Part shown: piece after piece, positions 6,927 to 15,712 of the stretch | Numbering within the stretch: the first letter of the stretch is position 1 | Layout of the letters: each line of letters starts with the position of its first letter | Assembly: GCF_046844695.1 (NCBI RefSeq) | Contig: NZ_CP177354.1 | Coordinates: 3,844,001-3,908,000, forward strand | DNA: 64,000 nt | Source of the DNA: Pokkaliibacter plantistimulans | GTDB lineage: Bacteria; Pseudomonadota; Gammaproteobacteria; Pseudomonadales; Balneatricaceae | Direction: 5' to 3' | Notes under the pieces: generated by a model | The model's database searches: none | Seen by the model: the letters and a program-made list of their open reading frames with translations, nothing else | Told to the model about the DNA's origin: nothing | Translations under genes and position numbers: made by a program

Positions 6927-9689
6927 ATGATTGAGCGCCGCTCACTGAACAGTCGCATTGCAAGACGTGTCTTTATACTGTTCGTCTGCTCCGCGCTGCT
7001 GCCAATCGGTATTACCGCCTGGATGTCCTACCGTCAGGTAAGCAATCTGATAACAGAAGAGCGGCAGACTTATTTACGCGATCTCAGCAAAAGTTACGGC
7101 CTTGCTCTGTTCGAGCGACTGCAGGATGCAGAGGTCACGCTGCGAGACAGTGCCTACATCGCCGAGTCTGCACAAACCCTGATGGCCTCTGTTGAGAAGC
7201 CGAAGCTTGAGCGCATGTTCGACTCAGCACTGCTGCTACAAGGCAACAGCTCGGCAACCCTGATTGGCCCCCCCTCTGCTGTATTGCAACGCTTGCACCC
7301 CACAGAGTCTGACGGCAGCAAGCTTTCCGTATTGCCCGACGAAAAAGACAAGCCTCGCGTCACACTTTCTATCCCGATAAAGCTTGAAAGTGGCACCGCA
7401 TACGCCTTGGGCGTCTTAAAAGACAGCTATGTGCTACCCGATACGGCCATCCCGGAGAATACCGACATCTGCGTTCTGGACAGCCGCAAAAACAAGATTT
7501 CCTGCTACAACAACGGCCTGTTTACTTCAGTTAAAGATGTGAAGACCCAGCTTAATATGTCCACGCAGCGCAACTTTACCTGGCAGGATCAGGATCACGA
7601 GTATATCGCCAGCTTCTGGGACTTATTCCTCGACCACCAGTTCAGGAGCCGCCCATGGACTATCGTTGCCAGTCAACGCAAAGACAGAGCACTGGCCACA
7701 TTGCAACGGTTCCGCACGCTGTATATTCCGCTACTGGGATTATCGCTGCTGTCTATCCTGCTTTTCAGTGTGCGAACGATCCGTCGCTCACTGAAACCTA
7801 TCAACAATCTGATTGTCGGCGCACGTCATATCTCTGCTGGCGAGCTTAAGCACAGAATCGACATTGACAGCCATGATGAGTTCTCCGAGCTGGCAGTCGC
7901 CTTCAACGATATGGCAAAGGTACTCAACAGCCACCGCGAGCAAGAAACGTCTCAGACCGAGATTGATCAACTGATCCTCACTGGTAATGCCGAAGCACGT
8001 ATTGCACGCGCCATCCTTCAAGGCCTCAACAATGTGTATCCCTATCAGCGCGCATCCATTTACTTTGAGGCAACCCGCACACTGCACTCCAGACCAGCCG
8101 CACTGACGCTGGAGAGCCTGCCTCTGGAGCCATCGGTATTTATCGCCGCCTCCCATAAGAGCAGCACGCCCGTCCCCATCGAAGCCATCCTTAACGAATC
8201 TGCGGTGGTTTCCATGTACGGCGCCGGACACTGCTCTTACATGCCACTGATCACGCAGGGGAAATTGCTGGGCGGTCTGATCATCCAGACTGAAAAGACG
8301 CCCTCTAAGCCAGTACATCAGGCCGCACTGGATGCCTTCATCAACAGAAGCACCATCGCTCTGTCTGCCCTCGCGCGTGAAAAGCAGCTGACCTATCAGG
8401 CAACCTATGACCTTCTCACCCAGATACCGAACCGGACATTGCTCAAAAAATGCGTACAGGATGCGATAGAGGCATACCAAAGCCAGCATGGATTAGTGTG
8501 TGCCATGCTGTTTATCGACATTGATCGCTTCAAGCAGGTCAACGATGTGCACGGCCATCATGTAGGTGACCTGCTGCTTAAGCAGATTGCCCAGCGTCTG
8601 CAGTCAGTCACGCCCGAGCAGGCCACCCTTGCCCGCTATGGTGGCGACGAATTCATTGTGTTTATTCCCGATACTAGCGTCAGCCTGGCCGAACAGGCGG
8701 CGCGGGCCATATCGAAATCCACGGAAGCTGAATTTCACCTCGGTAGTGTCAATACCTTTGTCAGCGCCAGTGTCGGCATATCCTTCTACCCGACCCATGC
8801 ACACAATTACGATGAGCTGCTGCAGCGTGCGGATACAGCGATGTATTACGCAAAAGCAGCCGGACGTAACCGGCTTTATATGTACAACGAAGACATGACC
8901 AAGGCCGGCAAGCAGCGTGCGGATCTGGAGTACTTTCTGCGCTCTCAGGTCCAAAGCCATCATATCGAGGTGTTTTATCAGGCCAAGGTATGTGCCAGCA
9001 CCGGTCAACTGGAGGGCTTTGAAGCGCTGATGCGCTGCAAGCACCCTGACTTCGGCTACATTTCACCTGCTTTGCTGATCCCTATTGCAGAAGAAACAGG
9101 GCTGATCCATCGGTTAGGTCTGCAAGTCATGCGCGATGCCATGAGTCAGTGTTTGCAATGGCGTGAAGAAGGAAAAGCTGTGAGCAGCCTTGCCGTCAAC
9201 ATTTCACCGGTACAGCTGTTCAGCACCGGTTTTATTGGCCAGCTGCATAGCGTGCTGTCTGAAACGGGTTTTAATCCTGAGCACCTGGAGCTGGAAATTA
9301 CCGAAAGTATTCTCATCAATCAGCCAGCCTCTGTGTGCAGCCTTCTGGAGGAAATCAGAGCGCTGGGAGTGCGCATTTCACTCGATGATTTTGGCACGGG
9401 CTATTCTTCACTGTCCTACTTCGGCAAGCTGCCTATTGATGTTCTCAAGATAGACAGAAGCTTTGTCATCCCACTGGAGACGGAGCAAAAGCAGGTCGAA
9501 ATCATCCGCTGCATCATCGACCTGGCCCACACCTTTGATATCAAGGTAGTGGCGGAAGGCGTTGAAACCGAAGGCCAGCTGAAAATGCTGCAACAACTGG
9601 GATGTGATGAAATTCAGGGGTTCTACTTCAGCCGTCCCCTTCCGGGAGAAGAGGCCGGACAATTGGCTCCCGTATTTGATTTGCCTTAG
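6927..9689 (+). CDS. Membrane sensor with HAMP-GAF-GGDEF-EAL (c-di-GMP enzyme)
   Basis: 920 residues. TM1 lies at about 13-33, a periplasmic sensor domain at about 35-260, TM2 at about 268-285, HAMP at about 290-340 (LKPINNLIVGARHISAGEL), GAF-like at about 345-485, GGDEF at about 490-660 and EAL at about 665-915. The cyclase motif is intact (ARYGGDEF), but the inhibitory RxxD site five residues before it is replaced by PEQA. The EAL domain keeps EAL, VNISP, LEITES, DDFGTGYSS, LKIDRSF and AEGVET, so both c-di-GMP synthesis and breakdown look possible. It follows the GspG-like gene by 18 bases. The periplasmic ligand is unknown. Confidence 0.92.
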   Translation: MIERRSLNSRIARRVFILFVCSALLPIGITAWMSYRQVSNLITEERQTYLRDLSKSYGLALFERLQDAEVTLRDSAYIAESAQTLMASVEKPKLERMFDSALLLQGNSSATLIGPPSAVLQRLHPTESDGSKLSVLPDEKDKPRVTLSIPIKLESGTAYALGVLKDSYVLPDTAIPENTDICVLDSRKNKISCYNNGLFTSVKDVKTQLNMSTQRNFTWQDQDHEYIASFWDLFLDHQFRSRPWTIVASQRKDRALATLQRFRTLYIPLLGLSLLSILLFSVRTIRRSLKPINNLIVGARHISAGELKHRIDIDSHDEFSELAVAFNDMAKVLNSHREQETSQTEIDQLILTGNAEARIARAILQGLNNVYPYQRASIYFEATRTLHSRPAALTLESLPLEPSVFIAASHKSSTPVPIEAILNESAVVSMYGAGHCSYMPLITQGKLLGGLIIQTEKTPSKPVHQAALDAFINRSTIALSALAREKQLTYQATYDLLTQIPNRTLLKKCVQDAIEAYQSQHGLVCAMLFIDIDRFKQVNDVHGHHVGDLLLKQIAQRLQSVTPEQATLARYGGDEFIVFIPDTSVSLAEQAARAISKSTEAEFHLGSVNTFVSASVGISFYPTHAHNYDELLQRADTAMYYAKAAGRNRLYMYNEDMTKAGKQRADLEYFLRSQVQSHHIEVFYQAKVCASTGQLEGFEALMRCKHPDFGYISPALLIPIAEETGLIHRLGLQVMRDAMSQCLQWREEGKAVSSLAVNISPVQLFSTGFIGQLHSVLSETGFNPEHLELEITESILINQPASVCSLLEEIRALGVRISLDDFGTGYSSLSYFGKLPIDVLKIDRSFVIPLETEQKQVEIIRCIIDLAHTFDIKVVAEGVETEGQLKMLQQLGCDEIQGFYFSRPLPGEEAGQLAPVFDLP

Positions 9690-9883
9690 CAGGCGATGAT
9701 TCCCATGCCGACACTGTCCACCATGACACCGACGTCTGGCCACAATGAAATATACTTTCACGAGTCAGGCGTAGGGGAACCTCACAACGGCTGCTATCAT
9801 GACGCCGTCTCTCGCAGCTGATCTGTATTGTTCCTCAATAAAGCTGGCTGCCTGTATCGTTATCCGTCTCAGGAAACCTCACT

Positions 9884-10681
9884 ATGAATACCGCTATCAG
9901 GAACAGAGCTACTGCCAATCGCCGCCCTCTTTATCTGGCATTGCTGCTCTGCCCTGCTCTGCTGTTGGCCGGTTGTCAGAGTACCGCGCAGGTTGGTAGC
10001 ACAACGTCGGGCCAGAATCCGCAAGCCATGCCACCGGTGGCATCGGCTCAATCAGCACAGCCGGTTAAACCGGTAGTCGCACCAGCACCGGCCGTCACTC
10101 TGGGAACCCCCTGGAATATGCCTGCCAGTTTTAATGGCACGTTGCCCTGCGCTGACTGCGAAGGCATTGCGACCCACCTGATCCTGCTCGCCTCCCATAC
10201 CTATGTCCTGCAGGAGACATATCTGGGCATCGAGTCTCACACCACCACTCAGGTGGGCAGCTGGCGATATGAGGACTACCGGGTCCTGCTGGATAACCCG
10301 CAGCGTAAACTGGGCTATGCGGTCACCAGTAATCACACCCTGCACCAACTGGATCAGGACGGTCAGCCCATCGACTCCAAACAGAACTATAGCCTGACGC
10401 TGAACCAGGGCGATGAAGACAACGCCCTGCCGCTGAAGGGGATCTTCAGCTATCAGGGCGATATCGCCGTACTCAAGGAGTGCAGCAGTGGTAAGGTCTT
10501 CCAGCTGACAGCCACACCAGAAGCACTCAACCTGCAAAACATGTACAAAAAGCTGCAAGGCAAGGACAAGGAAGCGCTGCTGGCAGAAGTATCAGGCCTT
10601 CTGGGCAGTGGCGACAAAGGTCAGGATGTACTGGATATTGAGCACGTGCAGAAGCTGACGACTGCGGGCAAATGCCAATAA
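9884..10681 (+). CDS. NlpE-like copper-resistance/stress lipoprotein
   Basis: 265 residues. The signal peptide ends in LLLAGC near residue 30, a good lipobox. A Ser/Pro/Ala/Gln-rich linker runs to about residue 75. Then comes an NlpE N-terminal-type domain: FNGTLPCADCEGIATHL with the CxxC pair, LQETYLG, GSWRYED and HTLHQLDQDGQPI. In E. coli NlpE activates the Cpx envelope-stress response and is linked to surface sensing and copper resistance. The C-terminal third is family-variable and contains further cysteines (KECSSG and the terminal KCQ). No Cpx genes are nearby. A strong shared terminator separates it from the convergent hutH. Confidence 0.8.
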   Translation: MNTAIRNRATANRRPLYLALLLCPALLLAGCQSTAQVGSTTSGQNPQAMPPVASAQSAQPVKPVVAPAPAVTLGTPWNMPASFNGTLPCADCEGIATHLILLASHTYVLQETYLGIESHTTTQVGSWRYEDYRVLLDNPQRKLGYAVTSNHTLHQLDQDGQPIDSKQNYSLTLNQGDEDNALPLKGIFSYQGDIAVLKECSSGKVFQLTATPEALNLQNMYKKLQGKDKEALLAEVSGLLGSGDKGQDVLDIEHVQKLTTAGKCQ

Positions 10682-10728
10682 GCATCTGGCCGTCAGTAGC
10701 CATCGAACTGAAAAGCCTCTCGTAGAAA

Positions 10729-10763
10729 ACAACAAAGCCGACCCTAGTGGTCGGCTTTGTTGT
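10729..10763. terminator. Bidirectional terminator between nlpE-like gene and hutH
   Basis: A perfect 15-bp stem, ACAACAAAGCCGACC against its complement, with loop CTAGT, lies 47 bases after the lipoprotein gene and 23 bases before the end of the convergent hutH. T-rich arms follow in both directions. Confidence 0.85.
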
Positions 10764-10786
10764 ATCAGTCAAAGCGAAAACTGTCG

Positions 10787-12325
10787 TTACTCACCCAGGC
10801 TGGGCAACAAATGGGCTGGCATCAGCGCGTTGTAGTGAGCCTGATGGATCAGTGCCTGTGCTTTGGCGATGTCAGGGGCAAAATAACGATCCTTGTCATA
10901 GAAACTCACCTCTTCACGCAGCATGGCATGAGCCTGCTGCAACGGCTGCGAAGGCTTGTGCGGTGCCCGGAAATCAACTCCCTGACAGGCCGCCAGCAGT
11001 TCCACCGCCAGAATCCCTGCCGTATTGTCTGACATATCGCGCAGACGACGAGCTGCAAAGGTCGCCATGGAAACATGGTCTTCCTGGTTGGCAGAGGTGG
11101 GCAAACTATCGACAGAGGCTGGATGCGCTAGCGTCTTGTTTTCCGATGCCAGTGCCGCGCCGGTGACCTGAGCAATCATGAAGCCCGAGTTGACGCCGCC
11201 GTTGTTAACCAGAAACGGCGGTAGCTTGGACAGATTGCTATCAATCAGCAGGGCCATACGGCGCTCAGACAGTGAACCGATCTCAGCAATGGCCAGCGCC
11301 AGATTGTCTGCCGCCATTGCCACAGGCTCAGCGTGGAAATTGCCACCGCTGATAATGTCGCCATCGTCTGCAAATACCAGCGGGTTGTCAGAAACGGAGT
11401 TCGCTTCCACCAGCAGCACTTCAGCTGCCTGACGGATTTGCTGCAGGCAAGCACCCATGACTTGGGGCTGGCAACGCAGTGAGTAGGGATCCTGTACCTT
11501 CTCGCAGTTCTGGTGAGAAGAGCCAATCTCTGATGCGTCCTGCAGTAAATGGCGATAGGCCGCCGCTGCATCCATCTGCGTCTGATGGCCACGCACTTCG
11601 TGAATACGCGCATCGAAGGGGCGACGACTGCCCAATGCCGCCTCAACCGACATGGCTCCCGCCACTGTCGCCGCCGCATAGAGATCCTCTGCGTAGAACA
11701 GGCCTTGGAGGGCAAAAGCCGTAGACGCCTGAGTACCGTTCAGCAGTGCCAGACCTTCTTTCGGTGCCAGGGTAATCGCATCCAGCCCTGCAATCTTCAG
11801 ACCTTCCGCACCGCTCAGACGTTCCCCCTTGTAAAGCACTTCACCCTCGCCCAGCAGTACGGTGCTCATATGAGCCAGTGGCGCCAGATCACCGGAGGCA
11901 CCGACTGAGCCTTTCTCAGGGATGCAGGGATATACCTCTGCGTTGACCAGACGTACCAGCGCGTCGATCACTTCCAGACGGATACCAGAGAAGCCACGCG
12001 CCAGAGAGTTGATTTTCAGTACCATCAACAGGCGCACCGTGGAAGGCTCCATAAACTGGCCCACACCGGCAGCGTGAGACAGCACAATACTGCGCTGCAG
12101 CAGCTCAAGATCTTCGGGGGAAATACGGGTATTGGCCAGCAGCCCGAATCCAGTGTTGATACCGTACACTACGCGGTTTTCCGCAATCACCTGCTGGACG
12201 GTTGCCGCACTTTTATGAATGGCCTGATGGCAAGCCGGATCAAGATGCAGCTCGACCGCTTCACGAGCCACTCGGCGCAGATCAGCCAGAGTCAGCTGTC
12301 CGGGTTTGATAGTGAGTTTGAACAC
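10787..12325 (-). CDS. hutH: Histidine ammonia-lyase
   Basis: 512 residues, the usual length. It deaminates L-histidine to urocanate in the cytoplasm, the first step of histidine use. The Ala-Ser-Gly triad that forms the MIO cofactor is present in GSVGASGDLAPLAH, and GINTGFG, LLNGTQ and SDNPLVF are conserved. I place the start at GTG 12325 because GGAG lies eight bases upstream and the product begins VFKLTIKPGQLTL, aligning with the family N-terminus; an ATG at 12394 would add 23 unrelated residues. It is the last gene of a hutI-hutU-hutH operon, 102 bases after hutU. Confidence 0.96.
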   Translation of the reverse strand: MFKLTIKPGQLTLADLRRVAREAVELHLDPACHQAIHKSAATVQQVIAENRVVYGINTGFGLLANTRISPEDLELLQRSIVLSHAAGVGQFMEPSTVRLLMVLKINSLARGFSGIRLEVIDALVRLVNAEVYPCIPEKGSVGASGDLAPLAHMSTVLLGEGEVLYKGERLSGAEGLKIAGLDAITLAPKEGLALLNGTQASTAFALQGLFYAEDLYAAATVAGAMSVEAALGSRRPFDARIHEVRGHQTQMDAAAAYRHLLQDASEIGSSHQNCEKVQDPYSLRCQPQVMGACLQQIRQAAEVLLVEANSVSDNPLVFADDGDIISGGNFHAEPVAMAADNLALAIAEIGSLSERRMALLIDSNLSKLPPFLVNNGGVNSGFMIAQVTGAALASENKTLAHPASVDSLPTSANQEDHVSMATFAARRLRDMSDNTAGILAVELLAACQGVDFRAPHKPSQPLQQAHAMLREEVSFYDKDRYFAPDIAKAQALIHQAHYNALMPAHLLPSLGE

Positions 12326-12427
12326 AGCAACCACTCCACTTGTGCAGAACGCACTTTTATTTTTTTGAAAGTCAGAAGGGATGAAGTAATTCACCTCATC
12401 CCTCGGGTAATTACAGCAAAGGGCCTA

Positions 12428-14119
12428 TCAGCCGTTCAGCATCGGCAAGTCCAGACCCTGCTCATTGGCGCAGTCCACAGCGATCTGGTAGCCAGCATCC
12501 GCATGACGCATCACGCCGGTACCCGGATCATTGCGCAGGACGCGGCCCAGACGCTTGCTCGCAGCTTCAGTGCCGTCAGCCACAATGACCACGCCAGAGT
12601 GCTGAGAGAAGCCCATGCCCACACCACCACCGTGATGCAAAGAAACCCAGGTCGCACCGCCAGCGGTGTTCAGCAAAGCATTCAGCAATGGCCAGTCGGA
12701 CACGGCATCAGAGCCATCCAGCATGGACTCGGTTTCGCGGTTGGGGCTGGCAACGGAGCCTGAGTCCAGATGATCACGACCAATCACCACAGGCGCTTTC
12801 AGCTCACCCTTAGCGACCATTTCGTTGAAAGCCAGCGCCAGACGTGCGCGATCCTTCAGACCGACCCAGCAAATACGAGCTGGCAGCCCCTGGAAGGCAA
12901 TACGTTCACGCGCCATATCCAGCCAGTTGTGCAGATGGGGATTGTCAGGAATCAGCTCCTTCACTTTCTGATCTGTCTTGTAAATATCTTCGGGGTCACC
13001 TGACAGTGCCGCCCAGCGGAATGGACCAATACCTTCACAGAACAGCGGACGCACATAAGCAGGTACGAAGCCCGGGAAATCGAAGGCGTTTTCCACGCCC
13101 ACTTCCAACGCCATCTGGCGGATGTTGTTGCCGTAATCCAGCGTCGCTGCACCGCGCTCCTGCAAGGTCAGCATGGCCTGCACCTGCACCGCCATGGACA
13201 GTTTGGCTGCCTTGACTACCGCCGCTTCATCCTGCTGGCGCATTTCGCGGGCATGCTCCATGGTCCAGCCCTGCGGCAGGTAACCGTTCAGCGGATCATG
13301 TGCAGAAGTCTGGTCAGTGACCACGTCAGGTGTGACGCCACGCTTGACCAGCTCGCTGTATACATCGGCAGCGTTACCCAGCAGACCGACAGAGATAGCT
13401 TTGCCGCTCTCATTGGCTTCGTTGATAATTTCCAGCGCTTCGTCCAGCGACGTGGCTTTGTAATCCACGTATCGGGTACGCAGACGGAAGTCGATACGGG
13501 TTTCATCACACTCAACAACCAGTACGTTGAAGCCCGCCATCACACCGGCCAGAGGTTGGGCGCCACCCATGCCACCCAGACCGCCGGTAAGAATCCAGCG
13601 CCCTGTAGCTACACCGCCAAAATGCTGTTTGGCGACGGCGACGAAGGTTTCATAGGTACCCTGAACAATCCCCTGTGAGCCGATGTAGATCCATGAACCA
13701 GCCGTCATCTGGCCGTACATCATCAGACCTTTCTTATCCAGTTCGTTGAAATGCTCCCAGTTGGCCCAGTGGGGTACCAGGTTGGAGTTAGCAATCAGGA
13801 CACGCGGTGCATTCTCATGGGTCTTGAACACACCCACGGGCTTGCCGGACTGAATCAGCAGGGACTCGTCATCTTCCAGACGCTGCAATACTTCAATGAT
13901 CTTGTCGTAGCAGGTCCAGTTGCGTGCAGCACGGCCGATACCACCGTACACCACCAGACTCTGCGGATGCTCGGCCACATCAGGGTCAAGGTTGTTCATC
14001 AACATACGCATGGCGGCTTCGGTCAGCCAGCTCTTACAGGTTTTCTCGGTGCCGTGGGGCGCACGGATAACCCGGCTGGTATCCAGGCGGCTGTTAGCTT
14101 GAGTATTTTGTTGAGTCAT
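12428..14119 (-). CDS. hutU: Urocanate hydratase
   Basis: 563 residues, full length. It converts urocanate to imidazolonepropionate using NAD+ as electrophile. Visible landmarks are VYGGIGRAARNW, the NAD-binding LTGGLGGMGGAQPLA, the active-site Cys in PARICWVGLKDRARLA, and IGRDHLDSGSVASPNRET. AGAGG lies nine bases before the ATG. It is the middle gene of the operon, after hutI with a 135-base gap that holds a hairpin and a direct repeat, so an internal promoter or processing site is possible. Confidence 0.97.
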   Translation of the reverse strand: MTQQNTQANSRLDTSRVIRAPHGTEKTCKSWLTEAAMRMLMNNLDPDVAEHPQSLVVYGGIGRAARNWTCYDKIIEVLQRLEDDESLLIQSGKPVGVFKTHENAPRVLIANSNLVPHWANWEHFNELDKKGLMMYGQMTAGSWIYIGSQGIVQGTYETFVAVAKQHFGGVATGRWILTGGLGGMGGAQPLAGVMAGFNVLVVECDETRIDFRLRTRYVDYKATSLDEALEIINEANESGKAISVGLLGNAADVYSELVKRGVTPDVVTDQTSAHDPLNGYLPQGWTMEHAREMRQQDEAAVVKAAKLSMAVQVQAMLTLQERGAATLDYGNNIRQMALEVGVENAFDFPGFVPAYVRPLFCEGIGPFRWAALSGDPEDIYKTDQKVKELIPDNPHLHNWLDMARERIAFQGLPARICWVGLKDRARLALAFNEMVAKGELKAPVVIGRDHLDSGSVASPNRETESMLDGSDAVSDWPLLNALLNTAGGATWVSLHHGGGVGMGFSQHSGVVIVADGTEAASKRLGRVLRNDPGTGVMRHADAGYQIAVDCANEQGLDLPMLNG

Positions 14120-14142
14120 GCTGATGCACCTCTGATCTTTCC

Positions 14143-14204
14143 CTCCGACCGGGTCGGAGCACAGTTATTTTTCCAACGGAGATGTTTACTAATTCAACGG
14201 AGAT
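14143..14204. promoter_or_regulatory. Hairpin and 21-bp-spaced direct repeat between hutI and hutU
   Basis: A perfect 7-bp hairpin (CTCCGAC/GTCGGAG, loop of 3) at 14143-14159 lies just ahead of the hutU ribosome site. Next to it the decamer CAACGGAGAT occurs at 14174-14183 and again at 14195-14204, exactly 21 bp apart, so both copies face the same side of the helix. This could be an internal regulatory site or a processing hairpin. The role is unproven. Confidence 0.35.
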
Positions 14205-14254
14205 TGCTGCTGATTCCAGTTTTCTCATTGCCACGCACACGCGGGCGGTATTTC

Positions 14255-15523
14255 CTATATCGACTTGCTGTCAGGCTCATGCTCTGACAGCCGTCCTTTC
14301 CAAAACCGTAATGTGGGCTGAGATACCCCAAATTCATAAGCCAGCTCTGCAGGGTGGCGAATATTCCAGACCAGCAGATCAGCCTGCATACCTTCACGCA
14401 GCATGCCCAGCTGGCCACTACGCCCAAGTGCGGTTGCTGCATGCTGGGTGACGCCACGCAAGCTTTCCTCCGGAGTCAGACGGAACAGCGTGCAGGCCAT
14501 GTTCATCATGAGTCGGATCGATGCCAGCGGTGATGTGCCTGGATTGAAATCCGTAGCCACGGCCATCGGCACCCTGTACTTCCGCAACAGTTCGATGGGC
14601 GGCAAGGTTTTTTCACGCAGGAAGTAGAACGCCCCGGGCAGCAATACCGACACCGTGCCTGCTTCGGCCATCGCAGCAACGCCAGCCTCGTCCAGATACT
14701 CGACATGATCCGCCGACCAGCCTTGATAGCGCGCGACCAGCTCGGTGCCCCCTAGCAGGCTCAACTGCTCGGTATGCCCCTTGATAGCCAGCCCATGTGT
14801 CTGCGCTGCCTGAAACACCCGCTCACACTGGGCAGGGCTGAAGGCAATCCCTTCGCAGAACACATCAACGGCATCAGCCAGTTTTTCTTCGCTGACCAGA
14901 GGAATGAGGGTCTGGCAGATCATGTCCACGTAGTCGTCTGCCTTACCCTGAAACTCAGGAGGGATGGCATGAGCAGCCAGCAAGGTCAGGGATACGTTGA
15001 CTGGCATATCGGCCGTCAACTGCCGCGCCGCTCGCAGCAACTTGATCTCGTCTTCGAGCGTAAGGCCATAACCTGACTTGATCTCGATGGTGGTCACCCC
15101 TTCACGCATCAGTGCCAGCAGGCGCGGACGCGCCGCTGCTACCAGCTCTTCCACTTCTGCCTGCCGCGTAGCGCGTACAGTGCTGAGAATCCCACCACCT
15201 TGTCGGGCGATGGTTTCGTAAGGAACCCCTAACAAGCGTTGTTCAAATTCAGCAGCACGGTTGCCAGCGAACACCAGATGAGTATGGCAGTCGACAAAGC
15301 CTGGGCTGATCCACTGGCCAGCCAGGTCAACAACCTCAATGCCATCAGTATTCAGTGTGGTGGCAGGCCATTCATCCATTGATCTGATCGCGGCAATCCT
15401 GCCATCTGCAATCAGTAGCGCCGCGCGCTCCATCACGCCGTAGGCTCCATCACGTTGCGGATCCAGCGTAATGAGGTTGGCGTTGATCAAGACACGTTCG
15501 CAGCCATGGTTGACCTGAGGCAT
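14255..15523 (-). CDS. hutI: Imidazolonepropionase
   Basis: 422 residues. It hydrolyses 4-imidazolone-5-propionate to N-formimino-L-glutamate, the third step of histidine breakdown. It belongs to the metal-dependent amidohydrolase family: the metal pair is in FVDCHTHLVFAG, with KGHTEQLS, SADHVEYLDE and the acidic metal ligand in VATDFNPGTSPL. ATG 15523 is chosen because AGGAG lies seven bases upstream; the upstream ATG at 15559 overlaps the operator-like palindrome. It is the first gene of the hut operon. No hutG, hutF, hutD or hutC is in the window, so the later steps and the usual repressor must be elsewhere. Confidence 0.96.
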   Translation of the reverse strand: MPQVNHGCERVLINANLITLDPQRDGAYGVMERAALLIADGRIAAIRSMDEWPATTLNTDGIEVVDLAGQWISPGFVDCHTHLVFAGNRAAEFEQRLLGVPYETIARQGGGILSTVRATRQAEVEELVAAARPRLLALMREGVTTIEIKSGYGLTLEDEIKLLRAARQLTADMPVNVSLTLLAAHAIPPEFQGKADDYVDMICQTLIPLVSEEKLADAVDVFCEGIAFSPAQCERVFQAAQTHGLAIKGHTEQLSLLGGTELVARYQGWSADHVEYLDEAGVAAMAEAGTVSVLLPGAFYFLREKTLPPIELLRKYRVPMAVATDFNPGTSPLASIRLMMNMACTLFRLTPEESLRGVTQHAATALGRSGQLGMLREGMQADLLVWNIRHPAELAYEFGVSQPTLRFWKGRLSEHEPDSKSI

Positions 15524-15547
15524 GAGGTTGCTCCTGCATGTACTTGC

Positions 15548-15586
15548 TTGTATATACAACTATATACATTAATATTTGCCCGTCAA
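15548..15586 (-). promoter_or_regulatory. Hut operon promoter and HutC-like operator
   Basis: On the minus strand TTGACG (15581-15586) and TATAGT (15559-15564) are separated by 16 bp, a good sigma-70 promoter pointing at hutI. Directly downstream, at 15548-15559, is the perfect palindrome TTGTATATACAA, and a further TATACA-type half site overlaps the -10 region. HutC repressors of Pseudomonas bind TGTATA-type palindromes at hut promoters, so urocanate-relieved repression by a HutC encoded elsewhere is likely. Confidence 0.7.
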
Positions 15587-15712
15587 CTGCCCGACACAAA
15601 GTTTGGTAGCGATATCCCCGAACAAGGAAGTTGTATGCAGATCGGATCGTTAGCGCAGATGGCCAACTATTGATCGGCTATGCTGAATACGGATGATGAC
15701 GAGGTGGGAGTG

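Noticed and set aside
7788..8489. 233-codon minus-strand frame inside the GGDEF-EAL gene
   Set aside because: A shadow of the long, well-conserved plus-strand gene.
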